From: Scleromitrula shiraiana
Taxonomy: Eukaryota > Ascomycota > Leotiomycetes > Helotiales > Sclerotiniaceae
Assembly (NCBI GenBank): GCA_028455995.1
Contig: JABELC010000010.1
Location: 1,824,001 to 1,888,000 of the forward strand
Length of the DNA: 64,000 nucleotides
Direction of reading: 5' to 3'
The notes under the pieces: model-generated
What the model was told of the DNA's origin: nothing
The model's database searches: none
The model's input: the letters and a program-made list of their open reading frames with translations, nothing else
Shown: piece after piece, positions 1-10,964 of the stretch
Layout of the letters: each line of letters opens with the position of its first letter
Numbering within the stretch: position 1 is the first letter of the stretch
Made by a program: the position numbers and the translations under genes

Positions 1-881
1 GAAAGAACGATTTTCCGTCTGCTTCGGGACCATTGTAAAATACGACGCTGATTACGCAAGGCTCGTCTGCGGGTGGAGGCGAAGTAAATCCAACCATGAT
101 AGTAGCCTGTCCTTTGGATTTCTCCATAGTTTTATTGGCGAATTCGATGGCGGTTTTTAGGTGACTAGGATCAAAAGCGAGCATGCCACCCCAGACGAGG
201 TCTTTTTGCTCATGGGCTCGGAATATGAAGGATGTGACTACTCCGAACCCTGCGCCAGCTCCACGAACTGCCCAAAACAGACCAGGGTTTTCTTTCTTCG
301 ATGCAGTTGCTATCTGTCCATTGGCAAGAACAATCTCCACCGATAGAAGATTATCAATCGCGAGGCCATATGAGCCACTCAAATATCCATAACCTCCACC
401 AAGTGTTAAACCACCCACACCAGTTTGATTGACTGTTCCCCCAACGACAGCAAGTCCCTTCTCTGCAGCCACAGTATCGACATCTTCCCACAAAGCACCA
501 CCTTGACAAGTAACCGTCATAGTTTCGGGATCGGCGGATACTTCTTTCATTTTTGAGAGATTGATAGATATTCCACCCTCGATCGATGATACACCACTGC
601 AAGAATGAAAACCTCCCGCCACCGCGAAGGGTACATGATGCCCTGCACACCAGCGGACAATTTGCGAAACGTCATCGGCCGATGCTGGAAATACGACGAA
701 ATCCTATTGAAGATAATGAATCAGTGATTGAATATAGTGATGTTTTAATTCAAAAGCATACAGCTTGTTTCTCGGCCGTTTTGGACCATCGTTTGATGGC
801 ATCTTCATAACCTTCCTGTCCAAGCGATATAACATCAGCTTCTTTTGAGAGCAATTTTCGGAGCACTTTTTCAATTGCCAT
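1..881 (-). CDS. FAD-linked oxidase, berberine-bridge type (partial, C-terminus off the left edge)
   Basis: Flavoprotein oxidase of the PCMH/BBE family, which binds FAD and oxidises diverse secondary metabolites or sugars. The complement reads as exon 1 (762-881), a 58-bp GT-AG intron (704-761), then an open exon to base 1. Joined, it shows the FAD-domain pattern: a VVFPAS segment, WCAGHHVPFAVAGG followed by FHSCSG (the glycine-rich FAD loop), EGGISINLSKM, GGTVNQTGVGGLTLGGGYG and LFWAVRGAGAGFGVV. The loop has Phe-His where many relatives have Gly-His, so covalent flavinylation cannot be assumed. I start at 881 (MAIEKV) because an in-frame ATG at 1013 would add 44 residues with no family resemblance. 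The substrate-binding half and C-terminus lie outside the window. It faces away from the degraded gene at 1457. Family call firm; substrate unknown. Confidence 0.85.
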
Positions 882-1456
882 TCCGATTGATATGCCTAGC
901 TTTGATCGCGGGTAAATTTGAATTTGAGGTGGTATGATGAAGCTGTTGATGAGAACATTGCCACTCTTTATCTTATGTTCACTCTTCTTTATTTTCCCCT
1001 CATTTGAATCCACCAGAATGTACTAGCCATTTGCAGAATGTTTTGTTTTATCTGCCAAGCTACATTGCTTGAGACATTGGTTTTGCTTTCTTCGAATTAT
1101 GAAAAACATTTCGAAATGCCTAGGAAGGTAGCAATGTCGGATCAGAAAAAGTTGCTAGCTTCACAAAAAAATGAGGATATAAATATCCCTCTTTGACCCA
1201 AAATTTGATAGTGTTACACAGCAGTCCTTATTAATCGAATGATGTAATGTTCGAATTAAAATATATTTGGTTATCCATACATACCTATCACCATGTAAAT
1301 ACATGTGGTCTTATCTGTACGTTGCATCTGGCGTCGTTCGGCGTGGAGTATTAAGTACCTACAGTACACGTATCTCGAAGCGTCTCAGAAACTTACCAAA
1401 TCAAATACACATTCCTTAAACATTTACGCCACAAATGGGAGCTCTACATCTAAAAA
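882..1456. other. Divergent intergenic region
   Basis: AT-rich spacer between the leftward FAD oxidase and the rightward degraded gene. A TATA-like stretch (gatataaatatccc, near 1174-1188) is the only promoter-like element I see. No RNA gene or repeat is recognised. Confidence 0.5.
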
Positions 1457-3012
1457 ATGCCTCCCAAACAAAGGTCTGACGTTATTAACTGTTTAAATCA
1501 ATTTTCGGACCCAGATCTGTTGATCAATCTGATACAAATTATCAGGGAAGACAACACAGCTGGTGGTGAATTGGCAAAGAAATATCTGAGCGAGATTCAC
1601 GAATCAAGGAGAAAGACATCCGAAAACCTGAGGAGAGTAGTATTGATAATCTACAATAGACTTGGTGATGATATAGGGAATATAATTACAAGAGAGGCCC
1701 CAAACCTACCACCAAAAGGTGGATCTGGAAGAGAGAATAAAGCAGCTGAGTCGGAAAACGTGATTCCGGATGCTAAGATTGAAGGCAAGTCTCAACTGAC
1801 ATCTGTTCCTAGAGGCATGCAAGATGACTCTTTTATGAATCCAGAACGGAAAGGAAGCTACAGCGAGCTCTCGACGTTTCGAAAGCAATCGAATGTTTCA
1901 TTCCTAGGAATCAAAAACAGGCCTAGCATTGTTGATAATGGATCAATCAATAATTGTCTAAAGGGCCGCATAAATAGAAGACATCAAACAATAGCAGATA
2001 TATTTTCAAAAGATAAACAGTGAAGAGATGGTGAAGAAGAACGCGAGAGAAAAATTCAACGAGAGTTAGCTTTGGAGCGGGAACAACTTGAAGTTGAAAG
2101 GATAGCTCGCTTGAAACGTTGCGCTCGATGCGGTAAGCATTTTGATTCCTGATTAAATAGCGACAGGTCTTGCATCTGGCACTCAGGTAAGGTACTAACT
2201 CATGATCTTTTTATGGATGTAAAATCAACTTGAATCCAGAAATATTCTGAACTCTGCCTGCAAGGGGTTGGAGCTGCTGCAATGTATCAAATTGTGACCC
2301 CAACAAAAGTTGCATGATTTTAAAGCACATCGATGACAAATTACCTGGAGTGATGTAGAACGCATCCGATATCAGGTGCGAAGACAAGTAGAGAAAGAGG
2401 AACAGATGAGACTTGAGGGGGGAAGATTAAAACTGCAATTAGACCATACACTTAAACTAGGATTGACGGGTGATCGCTTCTCTGATCGGGAAGAAAACCC
2501 TCTTCCTAATCCTGAAGGGGATGATAGCTCTGCTGAAGATACAGAAGAAGAGGGGGAGAAAGACGGATCTGACATGGAGGTTGACGGGGATAGTTCGATA
2601 CAGACGGCTATAAAGGGAAAAGGAAAGAACCAATCCATTGGATTTTGACGATTTGTATGAACATTATTACCCCATTTACAAGGGAACTGATAGGTACGAC
2701 TGCTTTGGATACAGTGAAGGTAATACGGATACGGAAGAAGAAGATGAGGGTGAGGATAGTGAGGGTGAGGACAGTGAGATTCAGGATGTGATTGAGGACG
2801 TGATTGAGAACGTGATTGAGGATGATGATGAGGATAGGGATAATATTCAGGAAGAAGAACTCGTTTATTCTCACGGGATTGGGGTCGATGGAGTAGATGG
2901 CTGCTGTGATTGCTTACCTTGCAACCTTGCAAAAGATGCCATACAGCTCATAAAGTCGGATCTGCTTGAGACTATGGGCAATAAGTCATACTTCAATTAC
3001 TCGAAAGACTGA
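1457..3012 (+). pseudogene. Degraded gene for an acidic, coiled-coil, Cys-cluster protein
   Basis: Not recognised as a named family. The first block (1457-2023) encodes 188 residues starting MPPKQRSDVINCL and ends in TGA at 2021. The same frame continues at once as a charged helix (RDGEEERERKIQREL), then KRCARCGKHF, a second TGA at 2150, and CIWHSG. A further Cys group (GWSCC, NCDPNKSC) lies in the same region in another frame. Coding-like sequence resumes near 2360-2648 (KEEQMRLEGG) and, after a frame change in a purine run near 2610-2640, at 2638-3012 with acidic repeats (DVIEDVIENVIE) and a CCDCLPC cluster. The Cys/His pattern (CxxC, CxxH, WxCC) looks like a small zinc-binding module. A good donor and TACTAAC branch site at about 2188 suggest an ancestral intron. 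At least two TGAs and one frame change argue for a pseudogene; an undetected multi-intron gene is the alternative. Confidence 0.5.
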
Positions 3013-3346
3013 GATCAATTGCACCTATACATACGGGAAACCCTTAGATATATAGATAAAGAAATATCTTGACGGTTGTACAGAGTGGTATTGAAGAGAG
3101 AACTTTCTTTGTATTTTTTCCGATTCCTTGTCACAACACACAATTTTATGCCGGGAACAAGTAAAGTTATGAAGTATGCATAAAATTAAATTGTGCAAAC
3201 AATTTATCCTCGGCACAACACCCATCCATTTGCACACTCCTGCATCTCCCCAGATCCATCACCCCGCATTCCCCAACCATGTATTCCAAACTTATATACG
3301 ATGCCATAGTAAGCTCTATCAAACAAACAGAACACTCTCAACCACC

Positions 3347-5074
3347 ATGACTTCGCTTTCACCAGAACCCTGGCGTGCAATTGCATTAAGAAAACAACAA
3401 GAACGCCAATCACGAATCCCCCCATCATGGCTTCTCTCCTCCCCGCCACCACCCACTACTCTGAATGTGTTATCAATTCCTCGTACAAGCGGTATATTAA
3501 CACCTTCCGAATTATCCATCACCGAATCATACGATGCCACATCCCTAGCTCACGCTCTCCGCTCTCGCGATCTCACTGCCGAAGAAGTAACCATCGCCTT
3601 CTGCAAACGCGCTGCTATTGCCCAACAAGTGTGTAATTGTTTGACTGAGATATTCTTTGAGGATGCTATTGAACGAGCTAGATGGTTGGACTACGAATAT
3701 AAGAGGACGGGGAAACCGGTGGGTCCTTTACATGGGGTGCCGATTTCTTTAAAGGATATGTTGAAGGTTAAGGGGTATGATGCTTCAATTGGAATAGCTT
3801 CGTTGGCTGGGAATCCGGCAAAGGAGAATTCATTGTTAGTGAATATTTTGTTGGAGATGGGGGCAGTGTTGTATTGTAAGACGAATGTTCCGCAGACATT
3901 GATGGCGTTGGATTCAGATAATAATCTGTTTGGGAGGGTACTAAATCCGAGGGATAGGAGGGTTACGGCTGGGGGAAGCACGGGAGGTGAGGGTGCTTTG
4001 ATTGCTATGAGGGGGAGTGTATTAGGTGTTGGCACTGATGTTGGGGGGAGTATTAGGATACCCGCTATGTGTAATGGACTTTATGGGATTAAACCATCTG
4101 CGCAGAGAATACCTTTTGTTGGGCAAGAAGGAGGACAAAAACCTGGAGCATCGAAGATTGGATTACCGGCTAGTGCAGGACCACTTGCTAGAAGTTTAAG
4201 AGACTGCGAGTTTTTCCTACAAACAATATCAAATTCAAAACCGTGGGAGAAAGATCCAGAGGTTGCATATGGGATGTGGGAAGAACAGGGTTCAATTCAG
4301 GAAAAGCCATTGATTGGAGTGATTAGAACCGATGGACTCATCACACCACTCCCACCCATCAATAAAGTCGTCTCAGAAACCGTTCAAAAACTCCAAAATA
4401 GCGGATACGAAGTGATAGAAATTGATTCACCATCTTTCAAAAAATGTCAATCGCTTGCAAATTCATTTTTCGGGATTGACGGAGCAAATTATATGTTTGA
4501 TCTTTTAGAGAAAACATCCGAACCTCTTACCGAGTGGTTATCCACACGATTACGACGAAAGGCTCCTATTGCCCTACCCAAGCTCGTGGAAATACATGCA
4601 AAGAAAATAGAATTGGAAACGGAAATGTTAAATATTTGGAAAGATTCAAAGACAGGTAGAACGATCGATGCAATTATATGTCCAGTGGCTCCACATCCTA
4701 CTCCACCCATCGATCGATGGAATGGTGTGAGTTATACGAGTAGTTTTGTTTTGCTAGATTATCCTGCTGGTACATTACCTGTGAGGGATTTTGAGGAAAA
4801 AGATTTAGAGGGGGAATTGGTTGATGAGCCTTTGGGAAGTTGGGATAAGGTTAACACGGAGTTATGTAGGTTTTAATTTTCCTATGTTTAACTTCATTGG
4901 TTTGGTTATTAACATATAGAAGGGAATCAAAGCACGGTTGATAGGAGATTATATCTTCATACAACGTTATGTGTACAAGTTGTTGCGCCGAAAATGCAGG
5001 AAAGAAGATTGGTACAGGCGATGAAGTTGATTGATGACGTTATACATGGAGAATCTGTGAAAGCAAAGTTGTAA
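3347..5074 (+). CDS. Amidase signature family hydrolase
   Basis: Ser-cisSer-Lys amide hydrolase of 556 residues, a normal length for fungal acetamidase/FAAH-like amidases. Exons are 3347-4865 and 4923-5074 with a 57-bp intron (donor GTAGGT, acceptor after agaag). Catalytic residues are visible: Lys136 in GVPISLKD, Ser211 in AGGSTGGEG and Ser235 in DVGGSIRIPA. Their spacing (75 and 24 residues) equals that of the FAAH triad as I recall it. The signature continues into MCNGLYGIKPS. I start at 3347, where accaccATG is a good fungal start context; an in-frame ATG at 3176 would add a 57-residue extension without family resemblance. The last exon adds a helix ending VKAKL. Probably cytosolic: no signal peptide or membrane segment is seen. 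The substrate (acetamide, fatty amide or another) cannot be told from sequence. Confidence 0.9.
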
Positions 5075-5300
5075 TTATTAGGTATGTAGTCAAAATACCA
5101 TTGGAGGATCTTCTCATTCTATATTTGGAGTTGATCTATTGAAGAACCTCCATTTCTTCTACTTGATATGAAGGGTTGGTTTTCTTATCATTTGCACGAT
5201 ACCTCATAAATTCTTGAATTTAATAATTGCAAGAGGACTCATCCCACGGGTACGTTCGGATTTCAACTGTGGAATAATCACATATCTGATTTATTTCGAT

Positions 5301-5590
5301 CGCCTTATTTTGTCTCTGGAGCTTCTTTTCAACACATGTGAATTCAACAACTTTGATCACCACCGTATTAATTCAACAAACTGAGTATCCCTTAAACCTT
5401 CAGTATCCCGCTTTCTACTATATTAGATCAAGCAATAGATCTACAACTTGAAGAATTCAAATCAAAAGCTTTGAATTGTCGGACTTTGTTTAACTTTTGC
5501 AAAAGAATTTCGCTCTTCCGTCAACACAAGCAAGCTGTCCTCGGCAAGTGAGTTTTTTGTCCTTCAACAAAATTTATATACTCGGTCAAA
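5301..5590 (+). repeat. Left arm of inverted repeat
   Basis: Pairs with 5965-6240 on the opposite strand. Best-conserved blocks are GAGTATCCC (5383) and GGACTTTGTTTAACTT (5481). Similarity may extend weakly outward to about 5260. Confidence 0.6.
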
Positions 5591-5964
5591 TTAAAATTGA
5601 AGCACGTGCAAATTGCCAGTGTCAAAAAACTTCAGAATTGTATCATAACTTCAAGTTTACTTTATATTTCAAGTTTTGTAAAAATTATATGATTTTATTT
5701 CAAAATTCAAAGTTTCATATAAATTTAGAATATATAAAAATTATTAACTTATGTTTAATATAGAGATTAAGTTATATACTAACTTAGTAGTAACGGTTGA
5801 ATTAATAGTCACCGACGATCACGGTGGCCGTGACGGTACTACTAGAATACCAGTACTAGTAGTACTAGTATATAATATTATAAATAATAATTATATTTCT
5901 TATTATTTACTGCTACTAGTAGTAGTGTTAAGTTTTAAATAAAAATTGAATATTTTACTAGTAG

Positions 5965-6240
5965 CCTAGTACATAAATTTTTAAGTTGAAAAACAAACTC
6001 ACTTCAAGTATTCAGAATATTTGACTTATATTCAAGTTGACAAAGAGATGAAATCTTCTCATGATGGAAGTTAAACAAAGTCCAATGATTATATTTTTTA
6101 ATGGAAATACTAGAAATATAGGGTATTCCGCTCTCAATTGGGTTTTGGGGATACTCGGTTTGTCGAGTTTATACGGTATCTATGTCATAGTTTTAGTTTT
6201 TAACTTTCTACACAACCGAGGTTCCTCTCCTTAATGTGGC
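5965..6240 (-). repeat. Right arm of inverted repeat
   Basis: Reverse complement of the left arm, with the same order and similar spacing of conserved blocks. The innermost match ends near 5968. Confidence 0.6.
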
Positions 6241-6588
6241 GAGGTAGTACAAACTATCGGGGAACTATACACGGATTAATCTAAAAGCTGTAGATCATCC
6301 ATCAACTATTGATTGAAGTTAAATTTTGGAGAAGAAATTTGCCGTAGGTACGGCAGATATGAAAAATTGATTGAAAGGAATGTAGATGTTAAAGAGCTTT
6401 GGGGACACTTGATTTCTTGATTGCATTCATTCCACTCAATTAACCAATTCCTCTCAACCCCCAAAATCTAATCTCAGAACCTTTACTGAAATTCACTTCA
6501 CTCCATCTCAACTTTACTTTACTTTCCCCTCCTCGCCCCATACACACATACACATACACATATACATACAACCAATCAACCAACCAAA
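6241..6588 (+). promoter_or_regulatory. Upstream region of the HsbA-like gene
   Basis: The spacer turns strongly pyrimidine-rich over the last 150 bp and ends in a short CA/TA repeat (6541-6570) and an accaaccaaaATG start context. That looks like a fungal 5' leader; no specific factor site is recognised. Confidence 0.4.
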
Positions 6589-7265
6589 ATGCACCTACCA
6601 CATACCCTCCTCTCCACCCTCTCCCTCCTCCCCCTCTTCTTCCCCACCTCCGCATCCCCAATCCCCACTTCCCCCCGCGCCCTCGTAACACCCGATACAA
6701 TCATCACGGATATAACCAACATATCCCTCGCCGTCGACTCTCTAACCACTACCATTGAAAGTTACCCCGGTGGAATCATCCCTGCTCTTCCTGTTGGGGG
6801 AGGAATTGCTGAAATCCATGGTTTGTATTTCCTTCCCAGTTTTAATTCTCTTCTCTTTCTTTTCCCCCATTTCCAAAGAAGAAGAAGAAAAATGAAGAAA
6901 AAAATAAAATAAAAAGAATTAACACCTCCCTCCCAGTCATAAACCGCAAATCCTACCTCGACGCCAACCTCTCCCCCCCAATTGATTCCTCCTCCTCCAA
7001 AAAAATAGTAGATACAACATTCTCCACCGTTGGCGTCTCCATCCCGCATTCCGTATCGGTTCTCAAGAGTAAAAAAGAGCAATTCGTCGATAGTGGATTG
7101 CGAGAGGTTGTAAAAGCGGGATTGGTATTATTGAAGAACGATCATGATACTTTTAGTGCGGCGTTGGTGAGGAAGATTAGTGAGGATGCGGTTGCTAGAG
7201 CGGGGGTGGTGGTGAAGTTAATTGATCAGGCGTTGCAGGAGGGGATTGATTTTTTTTCTGATTGA
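6589..7265 (+). CDS. HsbA-like secreted cell-surface protein
   Basis: Resembles hydrophobic surface binding protein A, secreted by ascomycetes and adsorbed to hydrophobic surfaces, where the Aspergillus member recruits hydrolases. Exons are 6589-6820 and 6937-7265 around a 116-bp intron (GTTTGT...CCCAG) containing an A-rich stretch. The product is 186 residues. Residues 1 to about 23 form a signal peptide (HLLSTLSLLPLFF-like core, SAS before the cleavage zone). The mature part opens with DTIITDITNISLAVDSL, the amphipathic IxxDIxxIxxxVxxL heptads typical of the family, followed by YPGG and a helical C-terminal half (HDTFSAALVRKISEDAV) ending GIDFFSD. No Cys is present in the mature domain, as expected. 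Weakly similar cell-wall galactomannoproteins of the same superfamily are the alternative. Confidence 0.75.
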
Positions 7266-7581
7266 GAGGGAAGTGAGTGGATGGGGAGGGAGAGATTAAG
7301 GAATGGTTGTTTTGGGTTTGGTTAATGTATATAGCAGGTGGGGTTTTATTGTGTTGTATGATGGATATTTGTTTTATTGTATGTATATACATCTTGTACC
7401 CAATATGATAGCATTTAAGAATCGGACAATAAACACAATTGACTAGACCTCGAAAAAGAGCACAACGTATCATCTCCTCATCCAATTTTTTCTTTTCGTT
7501 TCATTATTAGAAGAACCCCAAAACAAAATCAAATCCAGATTCAAAACTAAAGTTAAATTTAAATCCCTTTCCAACACCCTC
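7266..7581. other. Convergent 3' intergenic region
   Basis: 316 bp between two convergent genes, presumably both 3' UTRs. An ordinary AT-rich sequence; nothing else seen. Confidence 0.5.
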
Positions 7582-9317
7582 CTAATCCCCAACATCAAAT
7601 CTTAACCCCTTATCTTTGTCTCTCCTCCCCCACGCCCTCTCACTACCTCTCACAATTCTACTCTCGCACTCTCTCCTCACCCACCCATCACCCACCGTAC
7701 CCCCATCTCTCTCACCTCCCCTCAATCCCCTCCACCCACCAACAGGACTCCCCCACTCATCATTCCACCTCCCATCCCTCCCCTCTCTCTTCCCCCCACC
7801 AAAACCTCTCAATCCCCATCCTAATATATCCGCCCAGAGACCTCCTTGTCCCTTCCTCTTCTTCCTCTTCTCCTTAACAACAACCTCCCGCCTCTGAATT
7901 ACCACATCTCCATCCCTATCATAACTCTCAAACCTCAAAAAAGAACCCAACCCACACCCAAAATTAAATATACCCCTTCCTCTCCCTCTAACCTTTCTCT
8001 TCCTTCTCCTACCCTTCCCTCTCCCACCCATCCCACAAAATATCCCACCTCCGTCTCCTCTTCTAACTCTCCTCCCCCCACCATCCCATTTTCTCTCCTC
8101 CCCCTTGACAAATCTTCTCTTCTCCCTCCCCTCCCTCTCCTCATGTTTTCTAACTCTTTTCCTCTCTTTCCTATTCCTATTCATTCTATAAGTCATCAGC
8201 CTTTCCCTTCCTCTTTCTACCCCTTTAGCTACACCCCAATAATCTCCACCACCACCCCTCATTCCACATTTCCCAGACCATCCATCTTCATCTCTATCGA
8301 TATCCCCAATACCCAGTTTATTCCTCTCCCTCTCCCTCATTCTCCTCCATTCATACCACCAAAAAATCGCACATAGGATTGAGATTAACATTCCTAAAAT
8401 CACACCTAAAATAACTCCGATTCCAGCCCCTCCATCATGCCTATCCTGATCCAAACAATCTCTCTTTGCGGTTATGATCGGTACTAGTATAACAGTTGAT
8501 ATTGATGCCAACCCTGATATAAAAATCGTCACATTCTTTCCGACGCTTGTATATGGTGAATAGGAGTTTGACGTCAATGCCGAAATCGACGATGACCTGG
8601 CATTGATCAGAGTACTCAGCCTCGTATCTATATCCCCACCCTCAAGCTTACTCTCATCCCCACTCCCGTTCAAAGATTCCCTCATTTGCAGCATCACTGC
8701 CGTTCCTGTTCCTGTTGCTGTAGATGAAGTCATAATAGAACCTCTCCCATTCCGAGTCCTATAACCAGAACTAACTAAAACCAAAAGTCGCATAATATCC
8801 CACTCTCCCCTTCCCTCTCAAAACCAGTACCTAAATACTCGATATCATCTACGGGAAAGGTAACTGTAGATCCCCAACCATGCGTAAATAAACCATGGAA
8901 ATGATGAGGTACCTCGATCAGAAAAACCGAAGCATGCCTAGCAAAAAGAGCAGTAACATCAGAGCTAAATTTACCACTATTATAGCAATAAGTACTCGTA
9001 TCAGAGCAAAGAATTGCATATCCAGGACAGCGAAGATAGGAGATAGATAGTCGTCGAAGCGAAATATGTAATCGTCGAAGAGGAGTAGAGGGGATGAAAA
9101 TAGTAATGATTTGGATGGTGGCATTACTATGGTGGATGATATCTTTATGATCTTCGTCATCGTCGTTGCTTGTGTTGTAGCTGATTTGTGAGGATGAGAA
9201 GTGTGGTACGTTTAATTTGTTTTTTGGGTTATTTGAATAAGATAGAGATGGATATTGAATTAGGATTTGGATTTGAATCCTCGATGCATTTTTTATTCTC
9301 AATTTGAAAGAAGCCAT
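7582..9317 (-). CDS. Putative single-pass membrane protein with basic tail (gene structure uncertain)
   Basis: Two overlapping frames on the complement appear to belong together. The upstream frame (9317 down to about 8780) has a Cys-containing part (RCPGYAILCSDTSTYC) and GSTVTFPVDDIEYLGTGFE. The downstream frame (to 7582) has SSGYRTRNGRGSIMTSSTA, a Ser/Thr-rich stalk, a transmembrane helix (GIGVILGVILGMLISILCAI) and a long Arg/Lys/Gly-rich tail. A 56-bp GT-AG intron at 8775-8830 restores frame (exons 8831-9317 and 7582-8774, 559 residues), but it removes the family-like GTGFE segment and lacks a clear branch site. A one-base frameshift near 8780 is equally possible. The layout of extracellular Cys region, stalk, one TM and cytoplasmic tail is common among fungal receptor-like proteins. 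No signal peptide is evident at the chosen start, so the 5' end may also be wrong. Confidence 0.4.
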
Positions 9318-9935
9318 GGTAATATCAACCCAAATGCATATGTAACCCCCTTATTTAATGATCGAATCCCTAACCCACTCGAATTCAACAAATAACCAAA
9401 CAAACAAATCCAAAAGTTATAGTGATTTTGCGATGTCTTCCCCTTTTATTAGATAGGAAGATGGGAAAGTTACCAAAACTCAGAAAAGAATCAAGAAATA
9501 AGATGAAAATCTAAAAAAAGTAGAGTGTGTAGTGTGTATGTTACTGATATATACTAGACAAGAATATGATGATCCCAAGAGTTAGAAACGACAAACGAAT
9601 CAACAAGTATAAAAAGAACAGTAAGAAAAAGAATCAAAGTTTCGATCTTTTCACCCCCCTCCTGCCCCCTAAAGGAAAGAAATATCATATTTAGCATATA
9701 TAAAATCGCAAAAAGAAAAGACCATATCTACCTACCCACCTTCCTTCACACCACAGCCTCGCATCCCACACCACCACCACCGAAAACATATACACGGTGA
9801 GTAGTATAAACTGTAGAGCGGGGTAACATAAAAACCGAGGAAATCTCACCACAAGGCCGCAAGTTACATATGCAGTCATCCTGCCGTGTAACCGGATATC
9901 TCCCATATCATATCACACATATCTCCCATATCTCA

Positions 9936-9960
9936 GATACGATACGATACGATACGATAT
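9936..9960. repeat. Microsatellite, GATAC unit
   Basis: Five tandem copies or near-copies of a 5-bp unit in intergenic DNA. Confidence 0.9.
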
Positions 9961-10078
9961 ATCCAAAGCAACTCCAACCCAACACCTACACCATCCATAT
10001 CACGCCCTACTACCCATCCATACACCCAACTAAGCGAAGAGTGAATTAAACAAGCACAACTTCAGCCCAGAATCTCTC

Positions 10079-10111
10079 TTCTCCTCTCCTCTCCTCTCCT
10101 CTCCTCTCCTC
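10079..10111. repeat. Microsatellite, CTCCT unit
   Basis: About six tandem 5-bp units in pyrimidine-only sequence. Confidence 0.9.
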
Positions 10112-10349
10112 ATAAACTAACTAACTATTTTATCATCTCATCTCATCTCATCCCATCCCATCTTGCGCTTTCACCTCTCTCTACCTCTACCTTTCTCTAC
10201 CTTCCTTCCTTCCTTCCATCCTTTCCTTCACAACTCTCCATTACCCTACCAAGAAACTAAAGAATCGATCTTCTTATCCTTATCTTTATCTTTATCATAT
10301 CTCTATCTCATATTCATTACACATCCAATCTTTATATTATATTCTAAAT

Positions 10350-10405
10350 ATCCAACTATCCAACTATCCAACTATCCAACTATCCAACTATCCAACTATC
10401 CAACC
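10350..10405. repeat. Minisatellite, 8-bp unit TCCAACTA
   Basis: About seven near-perfect tandem copies, followed by a C run and CA repeat. Confidence 0.9.
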
Positions 10406-10812
10406 ATCTAAACGTTCTCTCCACTCCCCCCCCCCCCATATACACACACACATACACACACACACACACAAACACACATAAATAAAACCGCCAACAACTC
10501 AGCATACCAAAACCCGCGCTCAAGATATATCCACTGGTATATCCGAGTCCGAGTCTACAATCTCCCAATGCAAGTGCAATCTAATAATATAGATAATAAT
10601 ATAGATAATAATATCATAATATAATATCCGTATTCTCATTTCCGAGTCCGTAATGTCGAATCTCATATCATATCATCATGATAGTAGTTTTCTTGATTTG
10701 TTGTTTATTGTTTTTGGGGATTGGGGATTGGGTATTGGGTATTGGGTATTAAGTATGTATAGCAAAGTTATTCATCCTATCAATCTATTTATCTATCATA
10801 TCTATCATATTT

Positions 10813-10849
10813 ATGCTCATGCTCATGCTCATGCTCATGCTCATGCTCA
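10813..10849. repeat. Hexanucleotide repeat CATGCT
   Basis: About six tandem copies, about 115 bp beyond the stop codon of the leftward Zn2Cys6 gene. Confidence 0.9.
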
Positions 10850-10964
10850 AGATAATGCTCAAGATCAAGATACCAATCCTCCACAACTCAAAGTATCCCC
10901 AGGCTAGTCCCGGGCCACAAACCTAATGATCATACAATGCAAGTACCAAGCCAATCTCATCTAC

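Larger units (their letters stand above)
5301..6240. mobile_element. Decayed element with long imperfect inverted repeats (foldback/MITE-like)
   Basis: Two arms of about 280 bp face each other across an AT-rich spacer (about 5591-5964) with no gene. Aligning the left arm with the reverse complement of the right arm gives collinear matches: CGCC..ATT at the outer end, CCGTAT, ACAAAC then GAGTATCCC (5383-5391 against 6148-6156), the 16-base match GGACTTTGTTTAACTT (5481-5496 against 6068-6083), GTCAAC, and AAGTGAGTTT (5546-5555 against 5995-6004). Many mismatches are T/C or A/G, as expected of RIP-type decay. The spacer holds palindromic tactagtagta motifs. There is no transposase frame, so it would be non-autonomous. 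Target-site duplications and exact ends are not resolved. Two old copies of one repeat in opposite orientation is the alternative. Confidence 0.6.
9318..10964. other. Repeat-rich intergenic region
   Basis: No gene supported over 1.65 kb. It is a patchwork of simple repeats: (GATAC)n at 9936-9960, (CTCCT)n at 10079-10111, an 8-bp unit at 10350-10405, a C run and CA repeat at 10424-10475, and (CATGCT)n at 10813-10849. It covers the 3' flank of the Zn2Cys6 gene and the 5' flank of the membrane-protein gene. Confidence 0.6.

Noticed and set aside
7616..8376. Long plus-strand frames rich in Pro/Ser/Leu
   Set aside because: They are the antisense of the Gly/Arg-rich tail of the membrane-protein gene and show no domain.
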